Positions 52,948-61,021 of a DNA stretch of 64,000 bases are shown one piece after another (positions within the stretch are counted from its first letter, which is position 1; each line of letters begins with the position of its first letter). Below the pieces are notes generated by a model, which did no database searches, had not been told where the DNA came from, and saw nothing but the letters and a program-made list of their open reading frames with translations. The DNA lies in the NCBI RefSeq assembly GCF_900109295.1, contig NZ_FOIZ01000001.1, positions 1,054,001 to 1,118,000 of the forward strand, read 5' to 3'. Position numbers and translations under genes: made by a program. Source of the DNA: Cognatiyoonia koreensis. Lineage in GTDB: Bacteria; Pseudomonadota; Alphaproteobacteria; Rhodobacterales; Rhodobacteraceae.

Positions 52948-53298
52948 ATGACGTTACGCAGTCTCTCCATTTTCGTCCTGCTGGCAGGATGTTCAACTGA
53001 TGCCAATCACATAGGCAACCCGCTTCTGCTGCCAATTTCGGGCTTCGGCACCGCGGTAGAGAATCAAGAGTATACCCAGCGACGTGGCCGTGTGGAATTG
53101 GCCGTAAAGACGAACTACCCCGAGATCCTGAACGAAATTAGGTCCGGTGATGGTCCGTCACTGCGAATGGCCATGGATGCAGCACAAGTACCAGTCAGAG
53201 ACCGCCCGGCACGTATCACGCAACTGCAGGGCGATCTCGGACTATACAGCGGGAATCCGGGCGCGCTTGTGACCGCACTTATGGTTTACGGCACTTGA
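52948..53298 (+). CDS. Small predicted lipoprotein
   Basis: A 116-residue protein with a short signal peptide and a lipobox (MTLRSLSIFVLLAGC, Cys15), so it is likely lipid-anchored in the envelope. The mature part is polar with no recognised domain; a VKTNYPEILNEIRSGDGPSL stretch appears helical. The ATG at 52948, preceded by GAGAAG, places the hydrophobic core correctly; an ATG at 52933 is also possible. It is divergent from rplU and converges on the DUF2059 gene. Confidence 0.65.
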   Translation: MTLRSLSIFVLLAGCSTDANHIGNPLLLPISGFGTAVENQEYTQRRGRVELAVKTNYPEILNEIRSGDGPSLRMAMDAAQVPVRDRPARITQLQGDLGLYSGNPGALVTALMVYGT

Positions 53299-53301
53299 AC
53301 C

Positions 53302-54141
53302 TTAGAGTTCCTGCCGCGTCATGAATCTCGATGAAGCCCGACCAAGATTCTTGGAGATGTCCTCGAACATCCCGTCAAATGCAGAAAACAAAGCGTTATT
53401 AATGTCCCTGCCCGCTTCTGTTTCGGAAAAATCGATGTAGGCTTGAATGTCTTCGTCCGCGAGCGGCTGGTATGCCAAGTAGAGAAACGAATAGACCCAC
53501 TCTGTCGTGTTAGTGCGGATGTCAGGCTCCTGCGACCAAACATCGGCAAGAATTTCTTCTTCCGAAAGCGCTTGCGGAAACGCTCCACCATCCATCAGCC
53601 CGATATAGAAGGCGAAATTTGCGTTCATTGCTCCGACAACATTTGCCTCAACAATGTTGTTCACGTCGGCGTAGGTTTTGATCAATTCCATCCGCGGGTC
53701 TTCATCTGCCAGCGCAAGCGCCGCAGCCTCCTTGCTCGCTTCTTCAACCGTTTCGTCCAGCAAGGCTTCCCGTGCAGAAACTTCAAGGTTGATAATCGTA
53801 CGGCCGAGATCTGAGTCGAAGAATGCAATCATGGAGTCAATATCATCGTCTGCCAGATCGGTCGCGAAGGCGATTTTGACTTCCGCTTCCATGCGGTCAA
53901 GATTGTAGATCGTACTGACAGCTTTATCCCAGTCCGGCCCCGGATCACCCATGAAAAGATCAGTTCCGATGTCCTCACCATACGCCAAACCTTCTTCCCG
54001 CATGATCGAAAGCAGATCCGCCAGTGCGAGTACATCATAGAGCTTCCCTATCTTGTCTGCTTCGCTGTCCTGCGCGGACAGAGTTCCCCCGACGGCGACT
54101 GCCGTAAAAAGTGCAATTCCATAAGACAAGCGAGAGAACAT
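53302..54141 (-). CDS. Exported DUF2059-domain protein
   Basis: A 279-residue periplasmic protein. Signal peptide about 1-24 (GIALFTAVAVGGTLSA-Q). The rest is acidic and helical, with the DUF2059-type pattern of helices around DDIDSMIAFFDSDLGRTI and again ADEDIQAYIDFSETEAGRDIN, so it appears to carry two related copies. Function of the family is unknown. The ATG at 54141 has AAAGG at 7 bases; upstream ATGs at 54168 and 54246 are less likely. Confidence 0.72.
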   Translation of the reverse strand: MFSRLSYGIALFTAVAVGGTLSAQDSEADKIGKLYDVLALADLLSIMREEGLAYGEDIGTDLFMGDPGPDWDKAVSTIYNLDRMEAEVKIAFATDLADDDIDSMIAFFDSDLGRTIINLEVSAREALLDETVEEASKEAAALALADEDPRMELIKTYADVNNIVEANVVGAMNANFAFYIGLMDGGAFPQALSEEEILADVWSQEPDIRTNTTEWVYSFLYLAYQPLADEDIQAYIDFSETEAGRDINNALFSAFDGMFEDISKNLGRASSRFMTRQEL

Positions 54142-54291
54142 CAGAAGCCTTTCAGATACGTTGAGCATTTCAGAGATAGGCGATGCAGTCCTCAATTCCA
54201 AGCAGGTGGTAGTGAAACTCCGGATATGCGGCAAATCTGCTTGCATGGTCTGCGTACCGCGATTACATCGCGAAACGTTGACCCCTAGCGC

Positions 54292-54381
54292 GGAGAGGTG
54301 CCGGAGTGGTCGAACGGGGCGGTCTCGAAAACCGTTGTGGGTGCAAGCCCACCCAGGGTTCGAATCCCTGTCTCTCCGCCA
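54292..54381 (+). tRNA. tRNA-Ser (anticodon CGA)
   Basis: A 90-base class II tRNA with encoded CCA. Acceptor GGAGAGG/TCTCTCC, discriminator G, anticodon loop CTCGAAA giving CGA, a long variable arm and T-loop TTCGAAT. It reads UCG codons. Confidence 0.95.
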
Positions 54382-54577
54382 GATTTCATTTTAGCGCCAT
54401 TATCTATGTGGAACGAGCGAAGTCAGCAGATTGCTCATTGGCTTTTGAACCTGACAAAACGCTGACAGTCCACTTAAGCCAGCTGTTCGGATATAGCATG
54501 TAGAAGGGATATACGCTGTCTTTGGACCCAAAGATCCGAAGGCTTCTTGAGAAAATAAATAGAACGAGGAAAGCCCC

Positions 54578-54973
54578 ATGTCCGACGAAATCTCCAAGAA
54601 ACATTCCCGCCGCGGCGCTCTTGCTAAAATCGGTGCCCTTGCCTTGACTGCATATTCCGTCCCTGCCCTGACGACCCTCAGCATGGCCCATGCATCCAGC
54701 GGAAACAGCGGTTCCTCTGGTGCTTCTTCAAACAGCGGACCTTCAAAGAACAGCGGTCCATCAAAAAATAGCGGACCGTCCCGCAACAGCCGGCCGTCAT
54801 CGAACAGTGGTCCCTCGAACAACAGTGGTCCTTCATCAAACAGCGGTCCTTCAAGCAACAGCGGACCGTCCCGCAACAGCCGGCCATCACGGTCATCCGG
54901 ACCCAGCCGGTCTTCCGATGACTGCAACCCGGACGTCACTGATACAAATGATCCGCAATACTGCACGAATTGA
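54578..54973 (+). CDS. Exported Ser-rich hexapeptide-repeat protein, putative substrate of the adjacent kinase
   Basis: A 131-residue protein. The N-terminus SKKHSRRGALAKIGALAL... carries a twin-arginine-like motif (R11, R12) and a hydrophobic stretch ending YSVPALTTLSMAHAS. This closely matches the start of the protein at 56312-56902. Residues 51-110 are ten perfect tandem hexapeptides, mostly xNSGPS with two RNSRPS units. The C-terminal tail DDCNPDVTDTNDPQYCTN has two cysteines. I know no named family. The ribosome site is GAGGAAAG. It is followed by a strong hairpin and the kinase-PqqD gene, which suggests it is a modified precursor or cell-surface protein made in excess over the kinase. 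Confidence 0.75.
   Translation: MSDEISKKHSRRGALAKIGALALTAYSVPALTTLSMAHASSGNSGSSGASSNSGPSKNSGPSKNSGPSRNSRPSSNSGPSNNSGPSSNSGPSSNSGPSRNSRPSRSSGPSRSSDDCNPDVTDTNDPQYCTN
54728..54907 (+). repeat. Ten tandem 18-bp repeats encoding NSGPS-type hexapeptides
   Basis: Ten in-frame 18-bp units encode xNSGPS/xNSRPS. A longer-period match (GCGGACCGTCCCGCAACAGC at 54771 and at 54861, 90 bases apart) shows that five units were duplicated as a block. Such tracts expand and contract by slippage or recombination, so the copy number may vary between strains. Confidence 0.85.
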
Positions 54974-54983
54974 TTGTCAGTAT

Positions 54984-55011
54984 CTCTCCCCGCCGTTGCC
55001 TGCGGGGAGAG
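54984..55011 (+). terminator. Strong hairpin between repeat-protein gene and kinase gene
   Basis: CTCTCCCCGC (54984-54993) pairs perfectly with GCGGGGAGAG (55002-55011), 8-base loop, no T-run after it. It may act as a partial terminator or messenger stabiliser, giving more of the upstream protein than of the kinase. Confidence 0.6.
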
Positions 55012-55055
55012 TCATCCGCTTTGACGCGGTAACACTTTGATTTAGACTATCGCTT

Positions 55056-56315
55056 ATGTTGACTGAAGCGCATGTTACGCAAACCTCCATCACTTTTGAT
55101 GGGCTGAAGGCTCCGGTTCTGCTGAATGATGCAGATAGTCTTTTGCCCACCATTCGTGCTGTCCTGCCTTCATGGAACTTTTCAACACACTGCGCCGACC
55201 CGGCGGTCGTCCCCAGCGCAGTTCTTACGAACGTCGGCAATAACATATACCGTTGCCAGCTGCGCGACCCTGCAGAACCCGCGCGGCGCTGGGATGCGGT
55301 GAATGCCGTTTGCGAGATGATTGTCGCGCTTGCTTGGGAACAGATCGAAGCAAATCCAAGCTGGCTTTGCCTTCACTGCGCCGCGGTCGAAATCGATGGC
55401 AGACTTGTCCTGTTTCCAAATCGCCGCCGAAGTGGCAAGAGCACACTAACAGCCGTTTTGGCACATCGTGGCTACCGTGTCTTCACAGACGACTTTCTTC
55501 CCGTTCAAATCGACAGCAACGGCTATATGAACGGTTTCGCGAACGGGATCGCGATGCGTATTCGCCAACCCCTACCGGCAGAGTTCAGCGAAACGTTTCA
55601 GGAATGGGCGATCCGCACGACTGTCACTGCGAATAAGCAGTATGCGTATCTTTCGCCCAAGACACTTGCCGCGCGCGGAGAGACGCTGCCGATTGGTGCT
55701 ATTGTGGTGCTGGACCGCACTGATACGTATGATCTAGCGGAATTGAGCCCGGTTTCCGAAGCTGACGTGTTGGATGATCTCGTGACGCAGAATTTCGCAC
55801 GGATCACACACTCTGGTCGCATTCTACAAGCCAGCTATGGTGTTGCGCGGTCTGCACAGCGCTTTCGGTTAACTTATAGCTCGGCTGAGGCGGCAGCGGA
55901 TCAACTCGAACGCGCTCTGGTTGGTACGCAGGCCCAGTTGCTTCCGGTGCCGGAGTTACACGAAATGCCGGCGGAAGTTGATTTGGGCACCGTTGACACA
56001 GCGTTGCTTCCAGCATTTGACAACAGTACGTCGTTTCACCGGGTCCCTCACTTCACGGAGGTAGGTTTGGGGGATCAGCACTATGTTGCCGATGCATATG
56101 GTGTCGGTATTCATCGCATGAATCCCGGCTCAAGGGTCATTTGGACAATACTGGAAGAACCTGCATCATTGAGCGAAATTTGTAGCATTCTCTCAGCAGC
56201 GTTCCCGGAAACGTCGGTTGAACAGATCAGTCAAGATGCCGAAGCGACCCTGCAACAGTTCATGGAGTGCCACCTCATCCAGCCCGTGGACCGGAATTCA
56301 GGAATGACGGAATGA
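55056..56315 (+). CDS. HPr-kinase-like kinase fused to a PqqD-type domain
   Basis: A 419-residue soluble protein. The HPrK-like domain (about 100-300) has a P-loop FPNRRRSGKSTL (about 120-131) and an acidic pair FTDDFLPV (about 143-150). The first P-loop glycine is replaced, but GKST is intact. The C-terminal domain (about 330-415: YVADAYGVGIHRMNP...VIWTILEEPASLSEI) matches PqqD proteins, which bind leader peptides of modified peptides. HPrK-like kinases are known to phosphorylate Ser in some lasso peptides (for example the paeninodin kinase). The flanking genes encode two Ser-rich exported proteins with a common N-terminus, so I infer that those are its substrates. The stop overlaps the next start (ATGA). 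Confidence 0.72.
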   Translation: MLTEAHVTQTSITFDGLKAPVLLNDADSLLPTIRAVLPSWNFSTHCADPAVVPSAVLTNVGNNIYRCQLRDPAEPARRWDAVNAVCEMIVALAWEQIEANPSWLCLHCAAVEIDGRLVLFPNRRRSGKSTLTAVLAHRGYRVFTDDFLPVQIDSNGYMNGFANGIAMRIRQPLPAEFSETFQEWAIRTTVTANKQYAYLSPKTLAARGETLPIGAIVVLDRTDTYDLAELSPVSEADVLDDLVTQNFARITHSGRILQASYGVARSAQRFRLTYSSAEAAADQLERALVGTQAQLLPVPELHEMPAEVDLGTVDTALLPAFDNSTSFHRVPHFTEVGLGDQHYVADAYGVGIHRMNPGSRVIWTILEEPASLSEICSILSAAFPETSVEQISQDAEATLQQFMECHLIQPVDRNSGMTE

Positions 56316-56902
56316 GCGGCAGTTCGAAAAACTTGAGCCGTCGGGCTGCGCTTGCAAGGCTGGGACTTGCTGTAGGTGCTATTTACTGCAGTCCTGCGTT
56401 GACGGAGCTGAGCAGTGCGCAAGCGTCGTCAGAGGCAAGTGAACCATCCGATCCATCACCGCCGTCTGCTCCTTCGGGCCCTTCTCCGCCGTCACAGCCA
56501 TCGCCGCCATCACAACCGACCCGACCCAGTGTTGCCTCGAAACCGACGGCTCCATCAGTTGCAAGCAATCCCTCTGGTCCCGAAAAAGAAGAACCGTCCA
56601 GCAGGGCGAACAGAAACAACCGCAGCGGATGTAGTGCTCCGAGTGGCGCAGACGGCGTAGCGATCAGTCGTCAAGACATGACAAATGCAAACGCAGCGAT
56701 TGCTCGCGGGGAAGCGAAATCCCTACGAGAAGTCTTTTCGATCGTACAGAATCGTTATCCCGGTCGCCTGATCCGTGTGGGGTTCAACGGGGCCCGTGGT
56801 GGCTCTGAGTATTGGATACAGATGGTGACTCCCAACGGAACAGTACAAACCGTCACTGTCGATGCGCTGTCGGGCGCGACACTTGGCGTGAGGGGGTGTT
56901 GA
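56312..56902 (+). CDS. Exported Ser/Pro-rich protein with C-terminal PepSY domain
   Basis: A 196-residue protein. The N-terminus SSKNLSRRAALARLGLAVG...YCSPALTELSSAQASS has a twin-arginine-like motif (R10, R11) and aligns residue by residue with the protein at 54578-54973. Residues 41-95 are a Ser/Pro tract (PSDPSPPSAPSGPSPPSQP and so on). Residues about 125-192 form a PepSY-type domain (AKSLREVFSIVQNRYPGRLIRVGF ... TVTVDALSGATLG). PepSY proteins often modulate partners such as sensor kinases or peptidases. It is coupled to the kinase upstream and to the response regulator downstream with no gap. Confidence 0.75.
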   Translation: MSGSSKNLSRRAALARLGLAVGAIYCSPALTELSSAQASSEASEPSDPSPPSAPSGPSPPSQPSPPSQPTRPSVASKPTAPSVASNPSGPEKEEPSSRANRNNRSGCSAPSGADGVAISRQDMTNANAAIARGEAKSLREVFSIVQNRYPGRLIRVGFNGARGGSEYWIQMVTPNGTVQTVTVDALSGATLGVRGC

Positions 56903-57568
56903 GTGCGAATTCTAATCGTTGAAGACGAAACAAGGATTGCGGGCTTAATCGCAGATGTCTTGAAGAGCGAAGGTTACGTTGCTGAAATTGCGACTGATGG
57001 CGAAGAAGGGTGGGAGAAAGGTGGGACGGAGCTTTATGCTGCTGCGATCCTCGATATTGGACTCCCTCGCCTTGACGGGATCAGTGTTCTTCGTAATTGG
57101 CGGAAGGAAGGCATCGATTTTCCAGTCATGCTGCTAAGCGCAAAAAGCAGCTGGAACGAGCGCGTGGAAGGCATTGATGCAGGTGCTGATGACTACATGG
57201 TCAAGCCGTTCCAGATGGAGGAGCTTCTTGCACGATTGCGCGCGCTCTTGCGCCGAAACTCCAAGCAGAAAATGACCGTTCTTTCAGCTGGTGACCTGCA
57301 ACTCGATCTTCGCCAGATGCGCATTTCGGTGCAGGGCCTGCCGGTCAAGGTGACGCCGCTTGAATTTCGACTGCTGAGCTTTCTATTGCATCACAAGGGT
57401 GAGATCGTGCCGCAAAGCACACTGGCTGAGAACATCTATTTTCGCGATCAGGAACCAGACAGCAACGCGATCGAGGTCCTGGTCGGCAGATTGCGCCGCA
57501 AACTTGGCACTGACTTAATCGAGACGAGACGGGGTTTCGGATACATGATCCCAGAGGATGCCGCTTGA
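56903..57568 (+). CDS. OmpR/PhoP-family response regulator
   Basis: A 221-residue regulator starting at GTG directly after the PepSY gene stop. Receiver domain: E7/D8 acidic pocket, phospho-acceptor D51 (ILDIGLPRLDG), K in MVKPFQ. The C-terminal winged helix (about 125-218) contains NAIEVLVGRLRRKLG and ETRRGFGYMIP. It resembles the PhoP/QseB group. It overlaps the histidine kinase start by 4 bases; together with the PepSY gene it forms a signalling unit that probably controls the upstream exported proteins. Confidence 0.92.
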   Translation: MRILIVEDETRIAGLIADVLKSEGYVAEIATDGEEGWEKGGTELYAAAILDIGLPRLDGISVLRNWRKEGIDFPVMLLSAKSSWNERVEGIDAGADDYMVKPFQMEELLARLRALLRRNSKQKMTVLSAGDLQLDLRQMRISVQGLPVKVTPLEFRLLSFLLHHKGEIVPQSTLAENIYFRDQEPDSNAIEVLVGRLRRKLGTDLIETRRGFGYMIPEDAA

Positions 57569-58929
57569 AATCGTCGCTCAGTCTGCGTTTGCTGATCGCA
57601 GCAGCGATATCGACGCTGATTGCGCTCTTGGCGACAGCCCTACTTCTTAACCATTTCTTTCGCGGGTACTTCGAAGAACGCGTTCATGACGAACTGGAAG
57701 CCTGGTTGATCGCGCTTACCAGCCAAACCGAACTTAACGAGGATGGCCGGCTGGTTGTGTCTGAACTTGATGATCCGCGTTTCAGGCAACCATTAAGCGG
57801 GTACTATTGGCAAGCAGTCACCGAAGGGTCCGTCCCTGTTCTGTCTGCTTCACTCTGGGCTGAGCCCCTTGACGTACCTCGCCCAAAGGAACGCGGAACA
57901 ATTGAATTTGCCTCAATCACCGGATCGGATGACGCAATTTACCGCACAGGAACTTGGCTCATCACTTTGATGCAAGGATCAGGTGACGTGGAAATCCTAC
58001 TGACCATCGCGGTCGACGAAGCAATTGTCGAAAACCCGATATCGCAGTTTTCGCGAAATGTGTCACTTGCGATGGCAGTATTGGGGGCGTTTCTCGTTCT
58101 TGCTTCGTGGTTTCAGGTGCGTGTCGGATTGAGGCCACTGAATAAAGTGACCTCGGAAGTAAACGCGGTCAAATCGGATCCAAGCCGGCGCTTGTCGAAC
58201 GATTATGCGATTGAAGTTGCCCCTCTTGTCGATGAGGTAAACGCCCTGCTCGAAGATCAGGAACAAAGCATCAGAAATGCACGAACCCGTGCCAGCACGC
58301 TAGCGCATGGTTTGAAAACGCCGCTGACTGTCATGCGCGCGCTGGCGCAAGATCTGCGGCATGAAGATGAAACTACGATTTCCGCTGAAATCGATGCACA
58401 GATTGATGATATGCAGCATCTTGTGGAACGCGAACTTGCACGCACCCGTGATCAACAAACACGGGTTGCCGCTTCTTGTGAGGTGGCACCCGTCGTCGCA
58501 CGTGTTGTCAAAGCATTCCAACGCCGCGTCGGGAATGCCAAGACGAAATGGGTGATCGAAGTGTCTTCGGAGACGCGATGCCCCTTCGATTCTTTCGCTT
58601 TGACGGAATTGCTTGGCAACCTGATCGACAACGCCACGAAATGGACCAAAGACGAAATCAGGATATCGGCGGCAGGATCGAAGAATGATGGCTATTTGGA
58701 AATCGCTGACAATGGCCCCGGAATCCCGGAAGACAAATTCGAGATCGCGATGCAACAAGGTCAAAGGCTTGATGACACTGTGCCCGGTCACGGTTTGGGC
58801 CTTGCAATCATACAGGACATGGTCGCAAAACGGGATGCAAAGTTGACGCTTGATCACGCCACGAGCGGTGGGCTACTTGTGCGCATCGACTGGGGTGAAC
58901 CGGCTCATACGATCACGCTGAAAACGTAA
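57565..58929 (+). CDS. Sensor histidine kinase (PhoQ/QseC-like)
   Basis: A 454-residue membrane kinase starting at TTG within the previous stop. Transmembrane helix 1 at about 5-27, a periplasmic domain (about 28-158) and helix 2 at about 162-182, then HAMP. The H-box is RASTLAHGLKTPLTVMRALAQ; N-box NLIDNATKWT, G1 DNGPGIP and G2 GHGLGLAI follow. The periplasmic domain would see the two exported proteins made by the genes upstream, which fits PepSY-based control. It converges on the gene ending at 58931. Confidence 0.9.
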   Translation: MKSSLSLRLLIAAAISTLIALLATALLLNHFFRGYFEERVHDELEAWLIALTSQTELNEDGRLVVSELDDPRFRQPLSGYYWQAVTEGSVPVLSASLWAEPLDVPRPKERGTIEFASITGSDDAIYRTGTWLITLMQGSGDVEILLTIAVDEAIVENPISQFSRNVSLAMAVLGAFLVLASWFQVRVGLRPLNKVTSEVNAVKSDPSRRLSNDYAIEVAPLVDEVNALLEDQEQSIRNARTRASTLAHGLKTPLTVMRALAQDLRHEDETTISAEIDAQIDDMQHLVERELARTRDQQTRVAASCEVAPVVARVVKAFQRRVGNAKTKWVIEVSSETRCPFDSFALTELLGNLIDNATKWTKDEIRISAAGSKNDGYLEIADNGPGIPEDKFEIAMQQGQRLDDTVPGHGLGLAIIQDMVAKRDAKLTLDHATSGGLLVRIDWGEPAHTITLKT

Positions 58930-58930
58930 G

Positions 58931-61021
58931 CTATATCCCTGGGAACCAAGTCGGCTGGGACTTCAGCCACTCAAACAGCTTGGTATAGCTTGCCTTGTTG
59001 CGTCGCGCCCAACGGATCAATTTGTTCAGATCTGCTTTTCTCGTGCACATCGGGATGTCGACACCTGCCGCCATCAAAAGTCCTTCGATCTTGTGGGTGT
59101 TGCCCGGGAAAGCAACAAAAGGAATTTCCGCGCGGCATGCTGCATAGACGGCATGCTGACGGCCAGTGATCAGGATCTCTGCGGTTTTAAGGCTCGCGAC
59201 CAACTCAGACCAGGTAAATTCCTGCATATCGAGATATGTGAACTTCGCTTCTTTCTTTCCTGTCCAGCGCACAAATGTATTGAACTCGGTGCTGTAGACA
59301 TCGGTGCAAACCATGCGCCCTTCGAAATCCAAGACTTTTGGCGAAGGATCCAAGCGGCTGTAGTAAGCGAAATCCGGATAAAGTGTGGCGTCAATGCCGT
59401 GCCGCCGTTTCAAGTCCACCTGGGACGCGCGTTCGCGGACGTAAATCTTGTCCAATTTTTTCAAAACATCGTCGTAGCGGTTATCGTTTGCCTGCCAGAC
59501 CGAGTTGACAAGCATGGTTTCAAGACCGGCATCCTGGGCGACCTTCAAAGCCTCCATCTTCTCGATATAAGCTGGGCTGTTGTGATGCATCGATCCTTCA
59601 CCGTTCACCACAAGCGTATCGAATTCTGCGTCATCTGTGACGACACCTTGGGGTGCGAGGCAATCTCGCAAATGCAGCATGACCGCAGCGGATCCGCAGT
59701 GGTAGTCTGAATGATCGCCAAGAAGGCGGAATCGCTTTGGACGAAACATCTGTCGTGATCCCCAATGATTTTCATAGCGCGCGGACCGCACATCTGGCCA
59801 AGGCTGGTTTGATCTGATCGCTTCAAGTATGGCGGCTTCGCCTTTCCAGTTGTGGCGAAAGACCGGGCGGCTTTTGCGGAAGTAATTCGCCGAAGTCGGA
59901 CTATCGCCGATCTGGTCAGTCATGGAAAAGCCGAAGAAACCGACACCTTCTGTTCCTCGCCGAGCATCTGCTACTGCTGCACAGACCTGCAAACCGGAAC
60001 TTGCCGACCCGAGCAGCGAGCGGGTCAATTCGTTCCGTATGTGCTGTGGGATAATGGTAATGCGATTGCCCTGCTTGATAAGCTGGCGTGCCGCTTTGCG
60101 ATTGACGGTGAAACTGTCCCAGTCGGGCCCTGTGATCAGCAAGTGCTCGCCAACAAGCGATGCGATATCCAGCCGTTGCAAGATCGAATGGTTAATGACG
60201 ATGAGATCAGTCTTGGATCCGTAGTCAATGGCGAATGCCTGATCTTGTTTAGGAAGATTGAAGCGAATAACGATGTCATGCCCGTCGATTTCTGCGCCTT
60301 TACGCCTTCCCCTTTCAACCGATGAATTGCCGACGATAGCAACGGACGTTTCAAGGGACGCAAGACGGGACCATACCTCAGCCGATGCAGTATCGATCTC
60401 TCCTGTGAAAGCGGCAGCGCGTCGTCTTGTAAATTTCGGGCATATTTCGCCGCCTCCATTTTCCATGAAATAGCGATCAAGATGAAGCGATAGGCGGTTG
60501 GGGTTCAGTGTCAGCTGTCCTTTGGCTGATGCCAATGCGTCGTTTAACTGTTGCCGTGTTCCATGTCCTGCTGAGATGGAAAGCAGATCGGCAATTATGC
60601 CGTCTTTTTGAGTCTCGGTACCTTCATACCCGTTCAGAACAGTACTGTATGTTTCAAAAAGCACTTCGCTGGCGCCGTCTATGAAATACATGAGCCGGAG
60701 GCCGCGCCGCGCGTGGCCTGGCGTTTTCTGTTGCGAAAGGAAATCGCAAAGATCGTCTTTGATCCGTGGATCAAGGACGGCATAGTTCGTCCAAAGCTTG
60801 ACCAAAGCGTCTGAAGCAAAATCGTGGTCGCTGACAAGCATCCGGCGCAAACGATCCTCTGCCTCGGCAATGAACCCGGCACTTGCGAGCCAATCACAAA
60901 AACGCCAAATCCCGGCATTCCGTTCAGGCGATGGAGCCTCGCGAACAAGAAGGTTGAATGCGACGTCCATCTCGCCGCGTGCGGCTGCCGCATTTGCGAC
61001 CTCGATTGCATTATCAGTCAT
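58931..61021 (-). CDS. Fusion of GT29-like sialyltransferase domain and polysaccharide pyruvyl transferase
   Basis: A 696-residue protein with three parts. Residues 1-200 are helical and TPR-like. Residues about 220-400 contain VAIVGNSSVERGRRKGAEIDGHDIVIRFN (228-255, key pattern GNS...G..ID.HD.V.R.N), matching the L sialyl motif of family GT29, then GLQVCAAVADARRGTEGVGFFGFSM like the S motif. Residues about 430-690 resemble polysaccharide pyruvyl transferases (HCGSAAVMLHL, NGEGSMHH, TGRQHAVYAACR, PFVAFPGNTHKIEG). It probably decorates a capsule or exopolysaccharide. It starts 4 bases inside the end of a histidine kinase gene on the same strand. Confidence 0.75.
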   Translation of the reverse strand: MTDNAIEVANAAAARGEMDVAFNLLVREAPSPERNAGIWRFCDWLASAGFIAEAEDRLRRMLVSDHDFASDALVKLWTNYAVLDPRIKDDLCDFLSQQKTPGHARRGLRLMYFIDGASEVLFETYSTVLNGYEGTETQKDGIIADLLSISAGHGTRQQLNDALASAKGQLTLNPNRLSLHLDRYFMENGGGEICPKFTRRRAAAFTGEIDTASAEVWSRLASLETSVAIVGNSSVERGRRKGAEIDGHDIVIRFNLPKQDQAFAIDYGSKTDLIVINHSILQRLDIASLVGEHLLITGPDWDSFTVNRKAARQLIKQGNRITIIPQHIRNELTRSLLGSASSGLQVCAAVADARRGTEGVGFFGFSMTDQIGDSPTSANYFRKSRPVFRHNWKGEAAILEAIRSNQPWPDVRSARYENHWGSRQMFRPKRFRLLGDHSDYHCGSAAVMLHLRDCLAPQGVVTDDAEFDTLVVNGEGSMHHNSPAYIEKMEALKVAQDAGLETMLVNSVWQANDNRYDDVLKKLDKIYVRERASQVDLKRRHGIDATLYPDFAYYSRLDPSPKVLDFEGRMVCTDVYSTEFNTFVRWTGKKEAKFTYLDMQEFTWSELVASLKTAEILITGRQHAVYAACRAEIPFVAFPGNTHKIEGLLMAAGVDIPMCTRKADLNKLIRWARRNKASYTKLFEWLKSQPTWFPGI

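Noticed and set aside
54728..54907. CRISPR-like array
   Set aside because: The 18-bp units are contiguous with no spacers and encode an in-frame peptide repeat.
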